A DNA stretch of 64,000 nt, from contig NZ_ARQI01000129.1 of the NCBI RefSeq assembly GCF_000384655.1, positions 62,001 to 126,000 of the forward strand, read 5' to 3'. The notes beneath the pieces are model-generated. The model worked only from the letters and a program-made list of their open reading frames with translations. It was not told the DNA's origin and did no database searches. This DNA comes from Brachyspira innocens ATCC 29796 (GTDB taxonomy: Bacteria; Spirochaetota; Brachyspiria; Brachyspirales; Brachyspiraceae). A program made the position numbers and the translations under genes. Each line of letters begins with the position of its first letter. Within the stretch, counting starts at the first letter, position 1. Shown here piece after piece: positions 1-8,567 of this stretch.

Positions 1-845
1 ACAATAATAGATCTATTAACTTCATATATCTCTTCAGTATCCATAGCATAAGCAACTACCCAAGGCTGAGCAGTCATTTTCCTATAAAATCCTTCTCTTA
101 CACCATATCTTAATTTTCCAGACACAGATGTATCTTGCATTATATTATTATATTCACTTGGAGCCTGATTATTTATTTCTTTAGGATCTGTATCCATTAC
201 AACTACGGATTTATTATTAACCGTTACTATTCTTCCAGATTTTCCTAATCGTACATTACTAAAATAAGCGTCATATATAGACATTATTTTTATAATAGAA
301 ACTAAATAACCTATTAATTGATCATTATAATCAAGTATTCTCACCCCTAAAGATATTGTAAGATCACCTGTAGCAGCTGATTTAACAATATCATCTCCAA
401 AAGCCACTTCTTCTCCCGCTAATAACTTATTCATCATAGTGGGTCTTAAATCCATGAAATTTCGGCCTATTAATTGCGAGTTTCTATCAAAAACTATCAC
501 ACCTCTTGTATCCATTATAGATATGTTTTCTATAAAATTATTATTTTCTACAAATGATGTTATATCCAAATAAACATTATTACTATAGGCAGCGGCATTT
601 GAAAAGAAATTTTTTATATTAGCACCGCTCGTATATGATTTGTTAACCATTACCTGAGCATTTAATATAGAATCAAACAAATTAGCATATCCGGCAACAG
701 TATTCTCAAAGCCTGTATTAGTACTTTCAGTTATTCCTTTATTTGAAAAATATACTGATGCAGATAACAAAAATCCTAGCATTAATATAGACATTAAACT
801 AATAATAACAGGCAGTTTAAAAGATAAACTATGGATTTTCTTCAT
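1..845 (-). CDS. Methyl-accepting chemotaxis protein, N-terminal part (runs off the window)
   Basis: About 281 N-terminal codons are visible; the 3' part lies outside the window. The product begins with a short basic segment and one strongly hydrophobic helix (about residues 9-32), then a long extracytoplasmic region with the alternating pattern of a double-Cache sensor (for example YLDITSFVENNNFIENISIM, then a segment ending GVIVFDRNSQLIGRNFMDL). This is the usual N-terminal half of a chemoreceptor; the HAMP and signalling domains expected next are not in view, so a Cache-type histidine kinase or cyclase remains possible. The ATG start has a TAGGAG ribosome site 7 bases upstream. A promoter-like TTGACA-N17-TATACT lies at 941-913. 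Confidence 0.72.
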   Translation of the reverse strand, partial: MKKIHSLSFKLPVIISLMSILMLGFLLSASVYFSNKGITESTNTGFENTVAGYANLFDSILNAQVMVNKSYTSGANIKNFFSNAAAYSNNVYLDITSFVENNNFIENISIMDTRGVIVFDRNSQLIGRNFMDLRPTMMNKLLAGEEVAFGDDIVKSAATGDLTISLGVRILDYNDQLIGYLVSIIKIMSIYDAYFSNVRLGKSGRIVTVNNKSVVVMDTDPKEINNQAPSEYNNIMQDTSVSGKLRYGVREGFYRKMTAQPWVVAYAMDTEEIYEVNRSII

Positions 846-912
846 AATAGACTCCTAAATAATTAGATAAATTTGTATTAAATGAATGATAAGTATAAAA
901 TTTTATAAATTT

Positions 913-941
913 AGTATAGTAAAATTATATATGAGTGTCAA
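913..941 (-). promoter_or_regulatory. Promoter of the chemoreceptor gene
   Basis: On the minus strand TTGACA (941-936) and TATACT (918-913) are separated by 17 bases, about 70 bases upstream of the chemoreceptor ATG. The rest of the 846-1186 gap is featureless A+T-rich sequence. Confidence 0.6.
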
Positions 942-1186
942 TAAAATAAATTTAATTTTTATAATTATGAAATTATAAAAGTTTTATTACTGAATGTTTA
1001 AAAATAAGTAATAATCTTAATATTATACTTGCAGCAAAACTAATAATTATTTTAGTAATTAAATTAAACTAATGAAATATTATTATATATATTAGAAATT
1101 ATATTATTTTATAATATAATTAATATATAACTCAGATTTATAATAAAAAGTTTTATTTATATGTAATTGCCGAAATAAGCTGTTAT

Positions 1187-2050
1187 TTAAGATACGCAGA
1201 CTTTCTCTTCATAAACTTCTTTAGCTTTAGAATAAAACTCTGCTGCTTTTTCATAATTTCCATTAATAAATTCAATATTACCTAAATGGAAATAAGAACT
1301 AGAATCAGGATTTTCTTTTATTTTTTTAGTATATTTAGCTTTGCTTTCTTCCAAATTAGGATAATTATCTCTTAAACTTTTACTTCTAAGATTTTTAAGA
1401 GCAAGAATCTCTGGAGTATCAGCAGGATACATAGCCAAAGCCTGCAAATACATATTTTCAGCTCTTTTATAATCTTTAATTTCATGAAGACATACACCAT
1501 AATAATGATAATCATTATGGTCAGCCAAATTATTATCTACCAATATTTTATAAAAATTCATAGCCTCTTTATAAAGTTCATTTCTAAAGAAGTAATTAGC
1601 CATATAAACCAAAGCAACTCTGTCTTTTGAATTAATTTTAAGTACATTTTTAGCAGCTTCCAAACCCTTATCTTCTTCTTTAAGCATAGTACATAAAGAT
1701 AAAAACTCATAATAAGGATCTAGATTCTGAGAAGTATATAATGTGATACCTTTTCTATAAAGTTCAAAAGCCTCTTGAAGTCTGTATTCTTTTTTGGCAA
1801 TAGCTCCTAAAATAAAATATGCTTCAGCTGCCATCCAATATTCTAAGAAAGTGTTTAAAAATATTTTAGCATGTTCATAATCGCCGTTTTCAAATAAGGA
1901 AACAGCTACCTGTAAATACGACTTCATATCTTCAGAAGTACTTAATCTCATACTTCTTTTTAAAGCCTCGATAGCCTCTTCGTTTACTCCTTTCTTTAAA
2001 AGTTCCTCTGCAAGATTACTTAATTTCATTGCTTTAGTATTAGTAGACAC
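1187..2050 (-). CDS. TPR-repeat protein, cytoplasmic
   Basis: 287 residues of tandem helical hairpins with the tetratricopeptide pattern, e.g. AEAYFILGAIAKKEYRLQEA (about 75-94), a repeat with YYGVCLHEIKDYKRAENMYL (about 183-202) and SSYFHLGNIEFINGNYEKAA (about 252-271). There is no signal peptide or membrane segment, so it is probably a cytoplasmic protein-protein scaffold; no catalytic domain is seen. The start is GTG (2048-2050) with AAGGAG a few bases upstream. It lies 18 bases downstream of the secreted LamG/FN3 gene on the same strand and is probably cotranscribed with it. TPR proteins are abundant in spirochaetes and the specific partner cannot be guessed. Confidence 0.8.
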   Translation of the reverse strand: MSTNTKAMKLSNLAEELLKKGVNEEAIEALKRSMRLSTSEDMKSYLQVAVSLFENGDYEHAKIFLNTFLEYWMAAEAYFILGAIAKKEYRLQEAFELYRKGITLYTSQNLDPYYEFLSLCTMLKEEDKGLEAAKNVLKINSKDRVALVYMANYFFRNELYKEAMNFYKILVDNNLADHNDYHYYGVCLHEIKDYKRAENMYLQALAMYPADTPEILALKNLRSKSLRDNYPNLEESKAKYTKKIKENPDSSSYFHLGNIEFINGNYEKAAEFYSKAKEVYEEKVCVS

Positions 2051-2068
2051 GTTAATCTCCTTTTTATT

Positions 2069-3484
2069 TTAATGAACTGGTCTAACATAAACTTCTTTGG
2101 AAAAACCGCTCTCCATATTTCCGCCCTCGCCGCCTATAGCAGTTATAGTAAAATAATAAACCTCATTGCTATTAAGTCCTTTTATATAGTATTCACTCTG
2201 ATTTCCTATCTGTATAGGAGTATACTGAGCATCATTGTAAACCCCAGACTTTGTACCGTAATATATTTTATATCCAACAACATCTTCATGAACAGCATCC
2301 CATTTTAGCATAACAGAATTATTATTAACCGCTGATGCTGTTAAATTAACAGGTATCTGCGGAAGTCTTCCCTTATGATATGAAATATCAACATTATTTA
2401 ATATAGGTGTTATATTTCTATCAATATTACTCTTTAATACAGCTCTTATCTGAACATATTTTACATTTGATGTAATAGTATTTGTGTTATTATCTAAATA
2501 CTGCCAAGCTATATTATTATCATCTGGAGCAAAATAATAGTCTGAAGTTCTATAATAAACATCTATATAAGAACCATTTGTAAAACTTCCTTTATAATTT
2601 ATAGAGTCTATAAATGTATTTTTATCTTCAAAATCTATAACTCTGCTTATTATTTCTCCGTTTGATGAATATCTATATAAATTAAAATCTTGTTTATAAT
2701 TAGGTGTAAAATAGAAAGAATCCAAACCTCCTATAAAACCTTGTCCTAAATAGAGAGGATCTAATTTTATATTGTCAAACTCTGCTACATAAGGAGATCC
2801 GTTTCTATCACCTGTACTTGTCAAATAAACAACTTCTTCTTCAAGCCCGTCTATATATTTTACTAATTTTCCAGTAGAAGCATCAAAACTAACACTATGA
2901 TGTCTCCATTCATTTTCTTTTAAGTACTCTCCTCCTGATAAAGTAACATTCGTATATTGACCATTATAAGAAAATATATTATTAAACTGCCAAACTAATC
3001 TGCCATTAATAATATTTGCTCTTATACCTGCATACTTTGTAACACCATTATCATTATATATAGCCATTTTTGAAAGTACTTTAGAGTTCATTCTTACTCT
3101 GTAAGGATTTAAATAAAATTCAAAAGTAAAACTTGCTGTAGAAACATCATCAGAACTATCTAAATAATGATCTATTTTCACATAAGAGCGAATATTTGGG
3201 AAAAATACGGCCTTTCCTCCATTAGCCCCTGTAATATACTTGATATCAGGGCTATAGCTTAGTCCATGAAAATATGAAGAACCTAAAAGTGCTCTTTCAA
3301 ATATCAAATTAATGTCATTTGAAACTTCATCTGAATTCCCATTATTTAAGACAAAGCTATTAGTAATATTATCTAATGAACTGTAATAAATATTATTTGT
3401 ATCTGAAAAAACGTTAATAACAGCCGCATTTAGATTGACTGTACAAAATAAAATAAACGCTATAAAAATACCTATATAACGCAC
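2069..3484 (-). CDS. Secreted LamG/concanavalin-like plus fibronectin type III protein
   Basis: About 471 residues. A Sec signal peptide (hydrophobic to about residue 20, ending LNA before AVINV) is followed by a beta-rich concanavalin/LamG-like fold (about 40-250; note SFTFEFYLNPYRV and WRHHSVSFDASTGKLVKYID), a middle beta domain and a C-terminal fibronectin type III domain (about 380-470; IPVNLTASAVNNNSVMLKWD, and VYYFTITAIGGEGG). This suggests an exported surface or periplasmic binding protein; the ligand is unknown. A TTG two codons upstream extends the frame, but AGGA touches that TTG, whereas it lies at correct spacing from the GTG at 3484, which I chose. The 3485-3771 gap upstream holds no promoter I can call with confidence. 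Confidence 0.75.
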   Translation of the reverse strand: MRYIGIFIAFILFCTVNLNAAVINVFSDTNNIYYSSLDNITNSFVLNNGNSDEVSNDINLIFERALLGSSYFHGLSYSPDIKYITGANGGKAVFFPNIRSYVKIDHYLDSSDDVSTASFTFEFYLNPYRVRMNSKVLSKMAIYNDNGVTKYAGIRANIINGRLVWQFNNIFSYNGQYTNVTLSGGEYLKENEWRHHSVSFDASTGKLVKYIDGLEEEVVYLTSTGDRNGSPYVAEFDNIKLDPLYLGQGFIGGLDSFYFTPNYKQDFNLYRYSSNGEIISRVIDFEDKNTFIDSINYKGSFTNGSYIDVYYRTSDYYFAPDDNNIAWQYLDNNTNTITSNVKYVQIRAVLKSNIDRNITPILNNVDISYHKGRLPQIPVNLTASAVNNNSVMLKWDAVHEDVVGYKIYYGTKSGVYNDAQYTPIQIGNQSEYYIKGLNSNEVYYFTITAIGGEGGNMESGFSKEVYVRPVH

Positions 3485-3771
3485 TTTCAATTCCTAATTA
3501 TTTTTATAATTCTTTAATAATTCTTCGGATATTTTTTTAATTCCATTATTAAAAATATAATAAAAACCTTTATTTACAACTATATATTTATACTAACTGT
3601 AAAAATATACTAAAATAAATACTATATTTTAAATATAAAAAAAAATTAAAATATGTTATCATAATTTTTATATTTGGAAGTATTTTTCAGTTATTTAATA
3701 GTAATGTTATTTTAGTAATATAAAAATATATTGTTTGAATTGATAAAAAGAGTACAATTTAAGGACTAAAT

Positions 3772-4407
3772 ATGAGAGTTTTAATTATTATCAGTTTATT
3801 AATATCAAATGCGATACTATTTGCAGATATAAAAATAGGTTTCTTTTCGGCCATACATAGCGGAGATATAAAAACTGTACAGGAATATATAGAAATGGGT
3901 ATTAATGTTAATATACAAGATGATATGAAAAGAACACCATTAATGATAGCAATGTATAAAAATGATATGAAAATGGCTAAACTTTTTATTGATAATGGAG
4001 CAAATGTCAATATACAGGATAATAAATTTAATTCTCCGTTTTTATATGCATGCGAGAAAGGATATATAAATACAATAAAAATAATGTATGGGAATGCTGA
4101 TACTAAAGTAGTTAATATATACGGAGCAAATGCACTAACACTGGCATGTGAAAAAGGACATTGGGAAACTGTTCAATTTCTGCTTGAAAATACAGATGTG
4201 GATGTTAATCATATAGATAATTTATCAAGAACAGCTTTGCTTGAAATAGCAATATTTGGAAAAGACACTATTAATTATGTAGAAATAGTAAAACTACTAT
4301 TAGAACATAATGCTGACAAAAACATAAAAGACAGTAAAGGAAATGATGCTTTATACTATGCAAAAGAAAGAAATTTGAAAAATATAGAAAAATTATTGGC
4401 AGAATAA
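3772..4407 (+). CDS. Exported ankyrin-repeat protein
   Basis: 211 residues. A short signal peptide (residues 1-18, MRVLIIISLLISNAILFA) precedes about six ankyrin repeats from residue 20 to the end, recognisable by KRTPLMIAMYKNDMKMAKLF, GANALTLACEKGHWETVQFL and NALYYAKERNLKNIEKLL. Ankyrin stacks mediate protein-protein contacts; with a Sec signal this one should work in the periplasm or at the surface. AAGGAC precedes the ATG. It is a single gene, divergent from the LamG/FN3 gene and convergent with the hydrogenase gene. Ankyrin proteins are numerous in Brachyspira. No enzymatic domain is attached. Confidence 0.82.
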   Translation: MRVLIIISLLISNAILFADIKIGFFSAIHSGDIKTVQEYIEMGINVNIQDDMKRTPLMIAMYKNDMKMAKLFIDNGANVNIQDNKFNSPFLYACEKGYINTIKIMYGNADTKVVNIYGANALTLACEKGHWETVQFLLENTDVDVNHIDNLSRTALLEIAIFGKDTINYVEIVKLLLEHNADKNIKDSKGNDALYYAKERNLKNIEKLLAE

Positions 4408-4423
4408 TTAAATACATAAAAAA

Positions 4424-4454
4424 GGCAAGAGTAATGATAATATTAACTCCTGCC
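4424..4454. terminator. Possible bidirectional terminator between convergent genes
   Basis: GGCAAGAGT (4424-4432) and ACTCCTGCC (4446-4454) form a 9-pair arm with one A-C mismatch. It lies between the stop of the ankyrin gene and the stop of the hydrogenase gene. T-rich sequence follows on the minus strand and weaker T-rich sequence on the plus strand. Confidence 0.4.
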
Positions 4455-4481
4455 ATTATTGTTACTTATTTTAATAAATCA

Positions 4482-5954
4482 TCAGTCTTTTTTTACTTCA
4501 GTACCAGTAGAAGCATATCTTTGTAATTGAACCGTAGCAGCTTTAGGGTTTTTTACTACGCAAGGACCGCCTACACAGCCTCCATTACAAGCCATAACCT
4601 CAACAAGATTAGGTGTATCAGCGGTAATAGGAGTTTCTCCAGACTGAACTTTACCGTATCCTTTAAGCTGTTTCATACCCTCTTTATCAAGTCCGTTAAT
4701 AACAGCAGCTTTTAATTTTTCAGGGTGTTTTAATCTTATTTTAACAGCTTCAGCTACACCTCCGCTCATAGCATATTTTCTTCCAGAAGCAGTAGGAACA
4801 GTTTCTATATCCAAATCTGGTTCTTTAGCAACTTCTGTACCTGTAGCTATAAATAAAGCATCAAGCTCTTCCATAGATAAACAATAATCTACCAATTCAT
4901 CATCTATGCTTTCTCTTCTTTTAGCAAGACAAGGACCTATAAAAACATTAACAGCCTCAGGATCTTCAGCATGCATCATTTCAGCAGTATAATGCATAGG
5001 AGTTTTAGTTTCAGATACACAAGGAATCAATTCAGGTACATGTTTTCTAACAGCTTTAACATAAGCAGGACAGCAGGAAGTAGTCATAAGTTTATCTCCC
5101 CTCTCCATTCTCTCTTCAAATTCAGCTGCTTCTCTGTCAGAAGTAACATCAGCACCTAAAGCTACCTCCCAAACTTTGTTAAATCCTATCTTTAATAAAG
5201 CACTTTTTAATTGTCCAGGTTTAGCATTAAACTGTGAAGCTATTGCAGGAGCATACATAACATTAACTTTTTTATCTTCTTTTAGGTGTTTTAAAACATC
5301 TACAAGCTGTCCCTTATCCATCATAGCACTGAAAGGACATTCTCTCATACAATTACCGCAGAATATACATTTATGATAGTCTATTACTTCTTTACCCTGT
5401 TCATTTTTATTAATTGCTCCTACAGGACAAGATTCCTCACAAGGAACAGGTATATATATAATAGCATGATAAGGACAATTTTTTAAACATAATCCGCAGT
5501 TTATACATTTGCTGCTGTCTATATGTGCCCTTTTTTCATCTAAAATAGTAATTGCATTTTTAGGACAGTTCATCATACAAGGTCTTGCCAAACAAGCCTG
5601 ACAAGCATTAGTAACCATAAAATTTGCCCTAACACAAGCATTGCAGGCCTCGTCAAGTACTGTAAGCATAGGCCAAGTTGTTTTTTCCCTTTCTAATGCC
5701 AATTTAGCATACTCAGACAATGGTATTCCGCTGTCTTCTTTACCTTCAACACTTATTCCAAGTCTGGCCATAATTCTATTTTTTATGATTTCTCTGTCGT
5801 TATGTATACAGCATCTTATAGATTTACTGTCTCTTGGTATAATTTCTATAGGCAATCTATCTATATCCTCTATTAATCTGTCTTCAATAAACATTAATGC
5901 TATTTTTACCAAAATTTCTTTTTTTAACTGAGAGGCATTATTATTAATATTCAC
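4482..5954 (-). CDS. Monomeric [FeFe] hydrogenase, group B type
   Basis: 490 residues. The N-terminal half carries ferredoxin-like [4Fe-4S] motifs: C-x2-C-x2-C-x3-CP at about 150-160 and 196-206, with extra cysteines at 104-130 (CNACVRANF; NACQACLARPCMMNCP). The C-terminal half has the three H-cluster motifs in recognisable form: L1 TTSCCPAY (C294, C295), L2 IGPCLAKRRE (C342, E348) and L3 EVMACNGGCVGGPC near residue 460. The L1 and L2 variants (TSCCPAY not TSCCPxW; GPC not MPC) fit the group B/B1-B3 hydrogenases of fermentative anaerobes rather than classical HydA. The protein probably couples ferredoxin to H2 turnover in the cytoplasm. The maturases HydE, HydF and HydG are not in this window. 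Start is GTG with AGGAG upstream; promoter at 6056-6029. Confidence 0.88.
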   Translation of the reverse strand: MNINNNASQLKKEILVKIALMFIEDRLIEDIDRLPIEIIPRDSKSIRCCIHNDREIIKNRIMARLGISVEGKEDSGIPLSEYAKLALEREKTTWPMLTVLDEACNACVRANFMVTNACQACLARPCMMNCPKNAITILDEKRAHIDSSKCINCGLCLKNCPYHAIIYIPVPCEESCPVGAINKNEQGKEVIDYHKCIFCGNCMRECPFSAMMDKGQLVDVLKHLKEDKKVNVMYAPAIASQFNAKPGQLKSALLKIGFNKVWEVALGADVTSDREAAEFEERMERGDKLMTTSCCPAYVKAVRKHVPELIPCVSETKTPMHYTAEMMHAEDPEAVNVFIGPCLAKRRESIDDELVDYCLSMEELDALFIATGTEVAKEPDLDIETVPTASGRKYAMSGGVAEAVKIRLKHPEKLKAAVINGLDKEGMKQLKGYGKVQSGETPITADTPNLVEVMACNGGCVGGPCVVKNPKAATVQLQRYASTGTEVKKD

Positions 5955-6028
5955 CTTTATATTCTCCTATTATTTTTAAGTGATTTGATATTAAATTAAA
6001 TTAAGTAATATCATTTTTATTATTATAT

Positions 6029-6056
6029 ATTATAATATGAAGTCTAATTTTTTCAA
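6029..6056 (-). promoter_or_regulatory. Promoter of the [FeFe] hydrogenase gene
   Basis: Minus-strand TTGAAA (6056-6051), a 16-base spacer and a perfect TATAAT (6034-6029). A weak inverted repeat, TGATATTA (5986-5993) and TAATATCA (6006-6013), lies just downstream in the leader. Confidence 0.6.
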
Positions 6057-6177
6057 GTATAATATTCAAATTATGTACAAAAATTTATTGTATATAGTAT
6101 TCATATTAAATGTGTAATAATCAAATAAAAATGAAAAATAAAAATATATTAAACAAAATAAAAAACAGATTTATTTC

Positions 6178-6206
6178 TTGACAAACCGTAATTAAATAAC
6201 TATATT
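6178..6206 (+). promoter_or_regulatory. Promoter of ald
   Basis: TTGACA (6178-6183), exactly 17 bases, TATATT (6201-6206). The -10 hexamer is itself the outer part of one arm of an 11-base inverted repeat. Confidence 0.78.
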
Positions 6207-6250
6207 GTATACATATAGAAGTTTATATACAATATAATATACTTCTATAT
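6201..6250. repeat. Two interleaved inverted repeats over the ald promoter and start region
   Basis: Repeat A: TATATTGTATA (6201-6211) and its exact complement TATACAATATA (6226-6236), 14-base spacer. Repeat B: ATATAGAAGT (6213-6222) and ACTTCTATAT (6241-6250), 18-base spacer. The arms alternate A-B-A'-B', so both cannot form simple hairpins at once. Arm A covers the -10 box and B starts at about +1. They look like operator sites or a switchable leader. Confidence 0.6.
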
Positions 6251-6281
6251 AAAGTAATTTTAATTTTAAAGGAGTTTTTAT

Positions 6282-7394
6282 ATGCTTATAGGATGCCCAA
6301 AAGAAATTAAAAATCAAGAATATAGAGTTGGATTAACACCAGCTAATGCAGCTGATTATATACTGCATGGTAATAAAGTAATTATGGAAAAAGGTGCTGG
6401 AGAAGGGTCTGGATTTAGCGATGAAGAATATAAAAAAGTCGGTGCGGAAATAGCTGACAAAAAAAGAGTATTTGAAGCAGATATGATTATTAAAGTAAAA
6501 GAACCTATAGAAGAAGAATATGAATATTTCAGAGAAAATCAGATATTATACACCTACCTACATTTAGCTGCCGATAAACCTTTAACTGAAATGCTATTAA
6601 AGAAGAAAATAAAATCTATTGCATATGAAACTATGAAAGATGAGATGAATCAGCTGCCTTGTTTAGCTCCTATGAGCGCTATAGCTGGAAGATTATCTAT
6701 TCAGGAAGCTGCTAAATACATGGAAAAGAAATTCGGAGGAGAAGGAGTATTATTAGGAGGCGTTCCTGGAGTACAAAAAGCAAATGTTGTTATATTAGGT
6801 GCTGGTGTTGTAGGGCTTAATGCTGCTCAAATAGCTATGGGATTTGGGGCTAATGTATCTATTACTGATATTAATGTAGCAAGACTATCGTATATAGATC
6901 AAATATTTAATATGAGGATAAATACATATTTTAGTGCTCCTTCAACTTTAGAAGAATTATTTAAAACTGCTGATGTTGTGATTGGAAGTGTACTTATACC
7001 TGGTGCCAAAGCTCCTAAACTTTTAAGAAAAGAGCATCTAAAAATGATGAAAAAAGGGGCTGTAATAGTAGATGTTGCTATTGACCAAGGAGGCTGTTTT
7101 GAAACATCTCACCCTACTACTCATGATGATCCTATATTTATAGTAGATGATATTGTTCATTACTGTGTTGCCAATATGCCGGGAGCTGTGGCAAGAACTT
7201 CTACTATAGCACTTACTAATTCTACAACTCATTACGGAATAATGCTTGCCGAAAAAGGATTAGAAGAAATTTGCAAAACAAATAATACTTTTCTTACTGG
7301 ACTTAATACTTATAATGGAAAATGTACATTCAAAGGTGTTGCTGAAGCATTTGGCATTGAATATACAGATCCTAAAGCTGCATTAGGCAACTAA
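6282..7394 (+). CDS. ald: Alanine dehydrogenase
   Basis: 370 residues, the normal length for the family. It catalyses NAD-linked, reversible oxidative deamination of L-alanine to pyruvate and ammonium in the cytoplasm. The N-terminus MLIGCPKEIKNQEYRVGLTP is typical; R15, K73 (in IIKVKEP) and H94 (in YLHLAAD) correspond to substrate-binding and catalytic positions; the NAD-binding Rossmann loop is VVILGAGVVGLNAAQIA (about 170-186); VDVAIDQGGC follows at about 265. AAGGAG lies 8 bases before the ATG. The gene is monocistronic, between its own promoter and a terminator at 7419-7446. In a fermenting anaerobe it may dispose of reducing power by making alanine or allow alanine catabolism. Confidence 0.95.
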   Translation: MLIGCPKEIKNQEYRVGLTPANAADYILHGNKVIMEKGAGEGSGFSDEEYKKVGAEIADKKRVFEADMIIKVKEPIEEEYEYFRENQILYTYLHLAADKPLTEMLLKKKIKSIAYETMKDEMNQLPCLAPMSAIAGRLSIQEAAKYMEKKFGGEGVLLGGVPGVQKANVVILGAGVVGLNAAQIAMGFGANVSITDINVARLSYIDQIFNMRINTYFSAPSTLEELFKTADVVIGSVLIPGAKAPKLLRKEHLKMMKKGAVIVDVAIDQGGCFETSHPTTHDDPIFIVDDIVHYCVANMPGAVARTSTIALTNSTTHYGIMLAEKGLEEICKTNNTFLTGLNTYNGKCTFKGVAEAFGIEYTDPKAALGN

Positions 7395-7418
7395 AAATAA
7401 ATAAATTTTATATAAAGT

Positions 7419-7450
7419 GCCGTAAAGTTTTAATGAGCTTTACGGCTTTA
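7419..7450 (+). terminator. Rho-independent terminator of ald
   Basis: Perfect 9-base stem GCCGTAAAG (7419-7427) and CTTTACGGC (7438-7446), followed by TTTAATTT. Confidence 0.75.
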
Positions 7451-7602
7451 ATTTAAAATTATTAAAAAAACACATATAAATATATTGACTTTAATACTTA
7501 TTTAATATAGTATTACTACTAAAAATAACGGTTTTTTAATTTACTAAAAGCCTTTTACTAAAAAAGAAAATTATCAATTTTTTATAAGTACATAAAACTC
7601 CA

Positions 7603-7640
7603 AAATCGCTATAAGTTATACTTGTAGCGATTTGCTTTTT
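7603..7640. terminator. Strong hairpin, terminator-like, with no adjacent plus-strand gene
   Basis: AAATCGCTA (7603-7611) pairs with TAGCGATTT (7625-7633), and the stem continues inward (AAGT/ACTT with one G-U) to a three-base loop, about 14 pairs in all. GCTTTTT follows on the plus strand. It could end the minus-strand plsC transcript or a small plus-strand RNA from the 7450-7600 gap. The rest of 7395-7720 shows no gene. Confidence 0.5.
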
Positions 7641-7720
7641 AAAGTTATAAATTATTTTTTATTAATAAAATTTATTACTAATTCATATAAACTTGTAATA
7701 GATAAATATTTTTTAATACT

Positions 7721-8458
7721 TTATTTTCTATTTTTAAGTTCATTATAATTCCTATCCATAATTTCATACCAATAATTTAATTTGGCATTATCATCTCCAT
7801 CTATATCTTTTAAATAGAAAGGTTTTAAAAATCTTACTTTTATTTTTCTAAAAGGATTAATTTTAATACTCTTTGCTTTCATAATATCTTTAGTTCCATA
7901 TATGACAACAGGGAGTACTTCTACATCAGGACATCTCTCTGCTATTTTTAATATCCCTCTTTTAGGTTTTCTTATTTCTCCGTCAGCACTTCTGCTTCCT
8001 TCTGGATATATAACTATACTAGTACCATTTTTTAATCTGTCTTCCATATCGTCTATAGATTTTACAGCTCCTACTGTACCGCGTTTTACAAATATATAAT
8101 TGGCAAGAGACATACCAAAACCTATTAAAGGTACTTTTCCATAAGTGTCTTTTGAAACAAAAGCATATGATTTTTTAAATATTGAAAAACATGCAAATAT
8201 ATCAAATGAACTTTGATGATTAGGAGTAAGAAGGTATGTTTTATTAGGATTATAATTTTCTTTTCCTTCAACATCAAATGATATAAAAGCCATTTTCATA
8301 AGTCCTCTTCCCCACACTTTTGCTATCGAATGCACCCAGTATTTTGCTTTCTTCTTACTAAAAATACGGATAAAAGGATAAATAGGAAATGCTACAATAA
8401 CGCATAACAATGTATGGATAAATCCCAACAAAAAATAAATTAAACTAAACAATATCAT
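7721..8458 (-). CDS. plsC: 1-acyl-sn-glycerol-3-phosphate acyltransferase (PlsC family)
   Basis: 245 residues. It transfers an acyl chain to lysophosphatidic acid to make phosphatidic acid at the inner membrane. An N-terminal hydrophobic helix (about 1-30) anchors it. The acyltransferase motifs are in order: NHQSSFD (80-86, catalytic H81 and D86), GKVPLIG (107-113), YPEGSRS (151-157) and a proline-containing segment VLPVVIYG near 195. The gene is divergent from nadK and appears single. Confidence 0.92.
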   Translation of the reverse strand: MILFSLIYFLLGFIHTLLCVIVAFPIYPFIRIFSKKKAKYWVHSIAKVWGRGLMKMAFISFDVEGKENYNPNKTYLLTPNHQSSFDIFACFSIFKKSYAFVSKDTYGKVPLIGFGMSLANYIFVKRGTVGAVKSIDDMEDRLKNGTSIVIYPEGSRSADGEIRKPKRGILKIAERCPDVEVLPVVIYGTKDIMKAKSIKINPFRKIKVRFLKPFYLKDIDGDDNAKLNYWYEIMDRNYNELKNRK

Positions 8459-8502
8459 ATCAATAGTTTATTATAAAAATTAAAAATTATCAATATATAA
8501 CT

Positions 8503-8531
8503 TGATATATTAATTACAGTTTGATATAATC
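8503..8531 (+). promoter_or_regulatory. Promoter of nadK-recN
   Basis: TTGATA (8503-8508), 17 bases, TATAAT (8526-8531), 37 bases before the nadK ATG. The -10 sits in a small inverted repeat, TTTGAT-ATA-ATCAAA (8521-8535). Confidence 0.68.
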
Positions 8532-8567
8532 AAATGAATTATTTTTAGAGTTTTTAATTAAAGTAAT

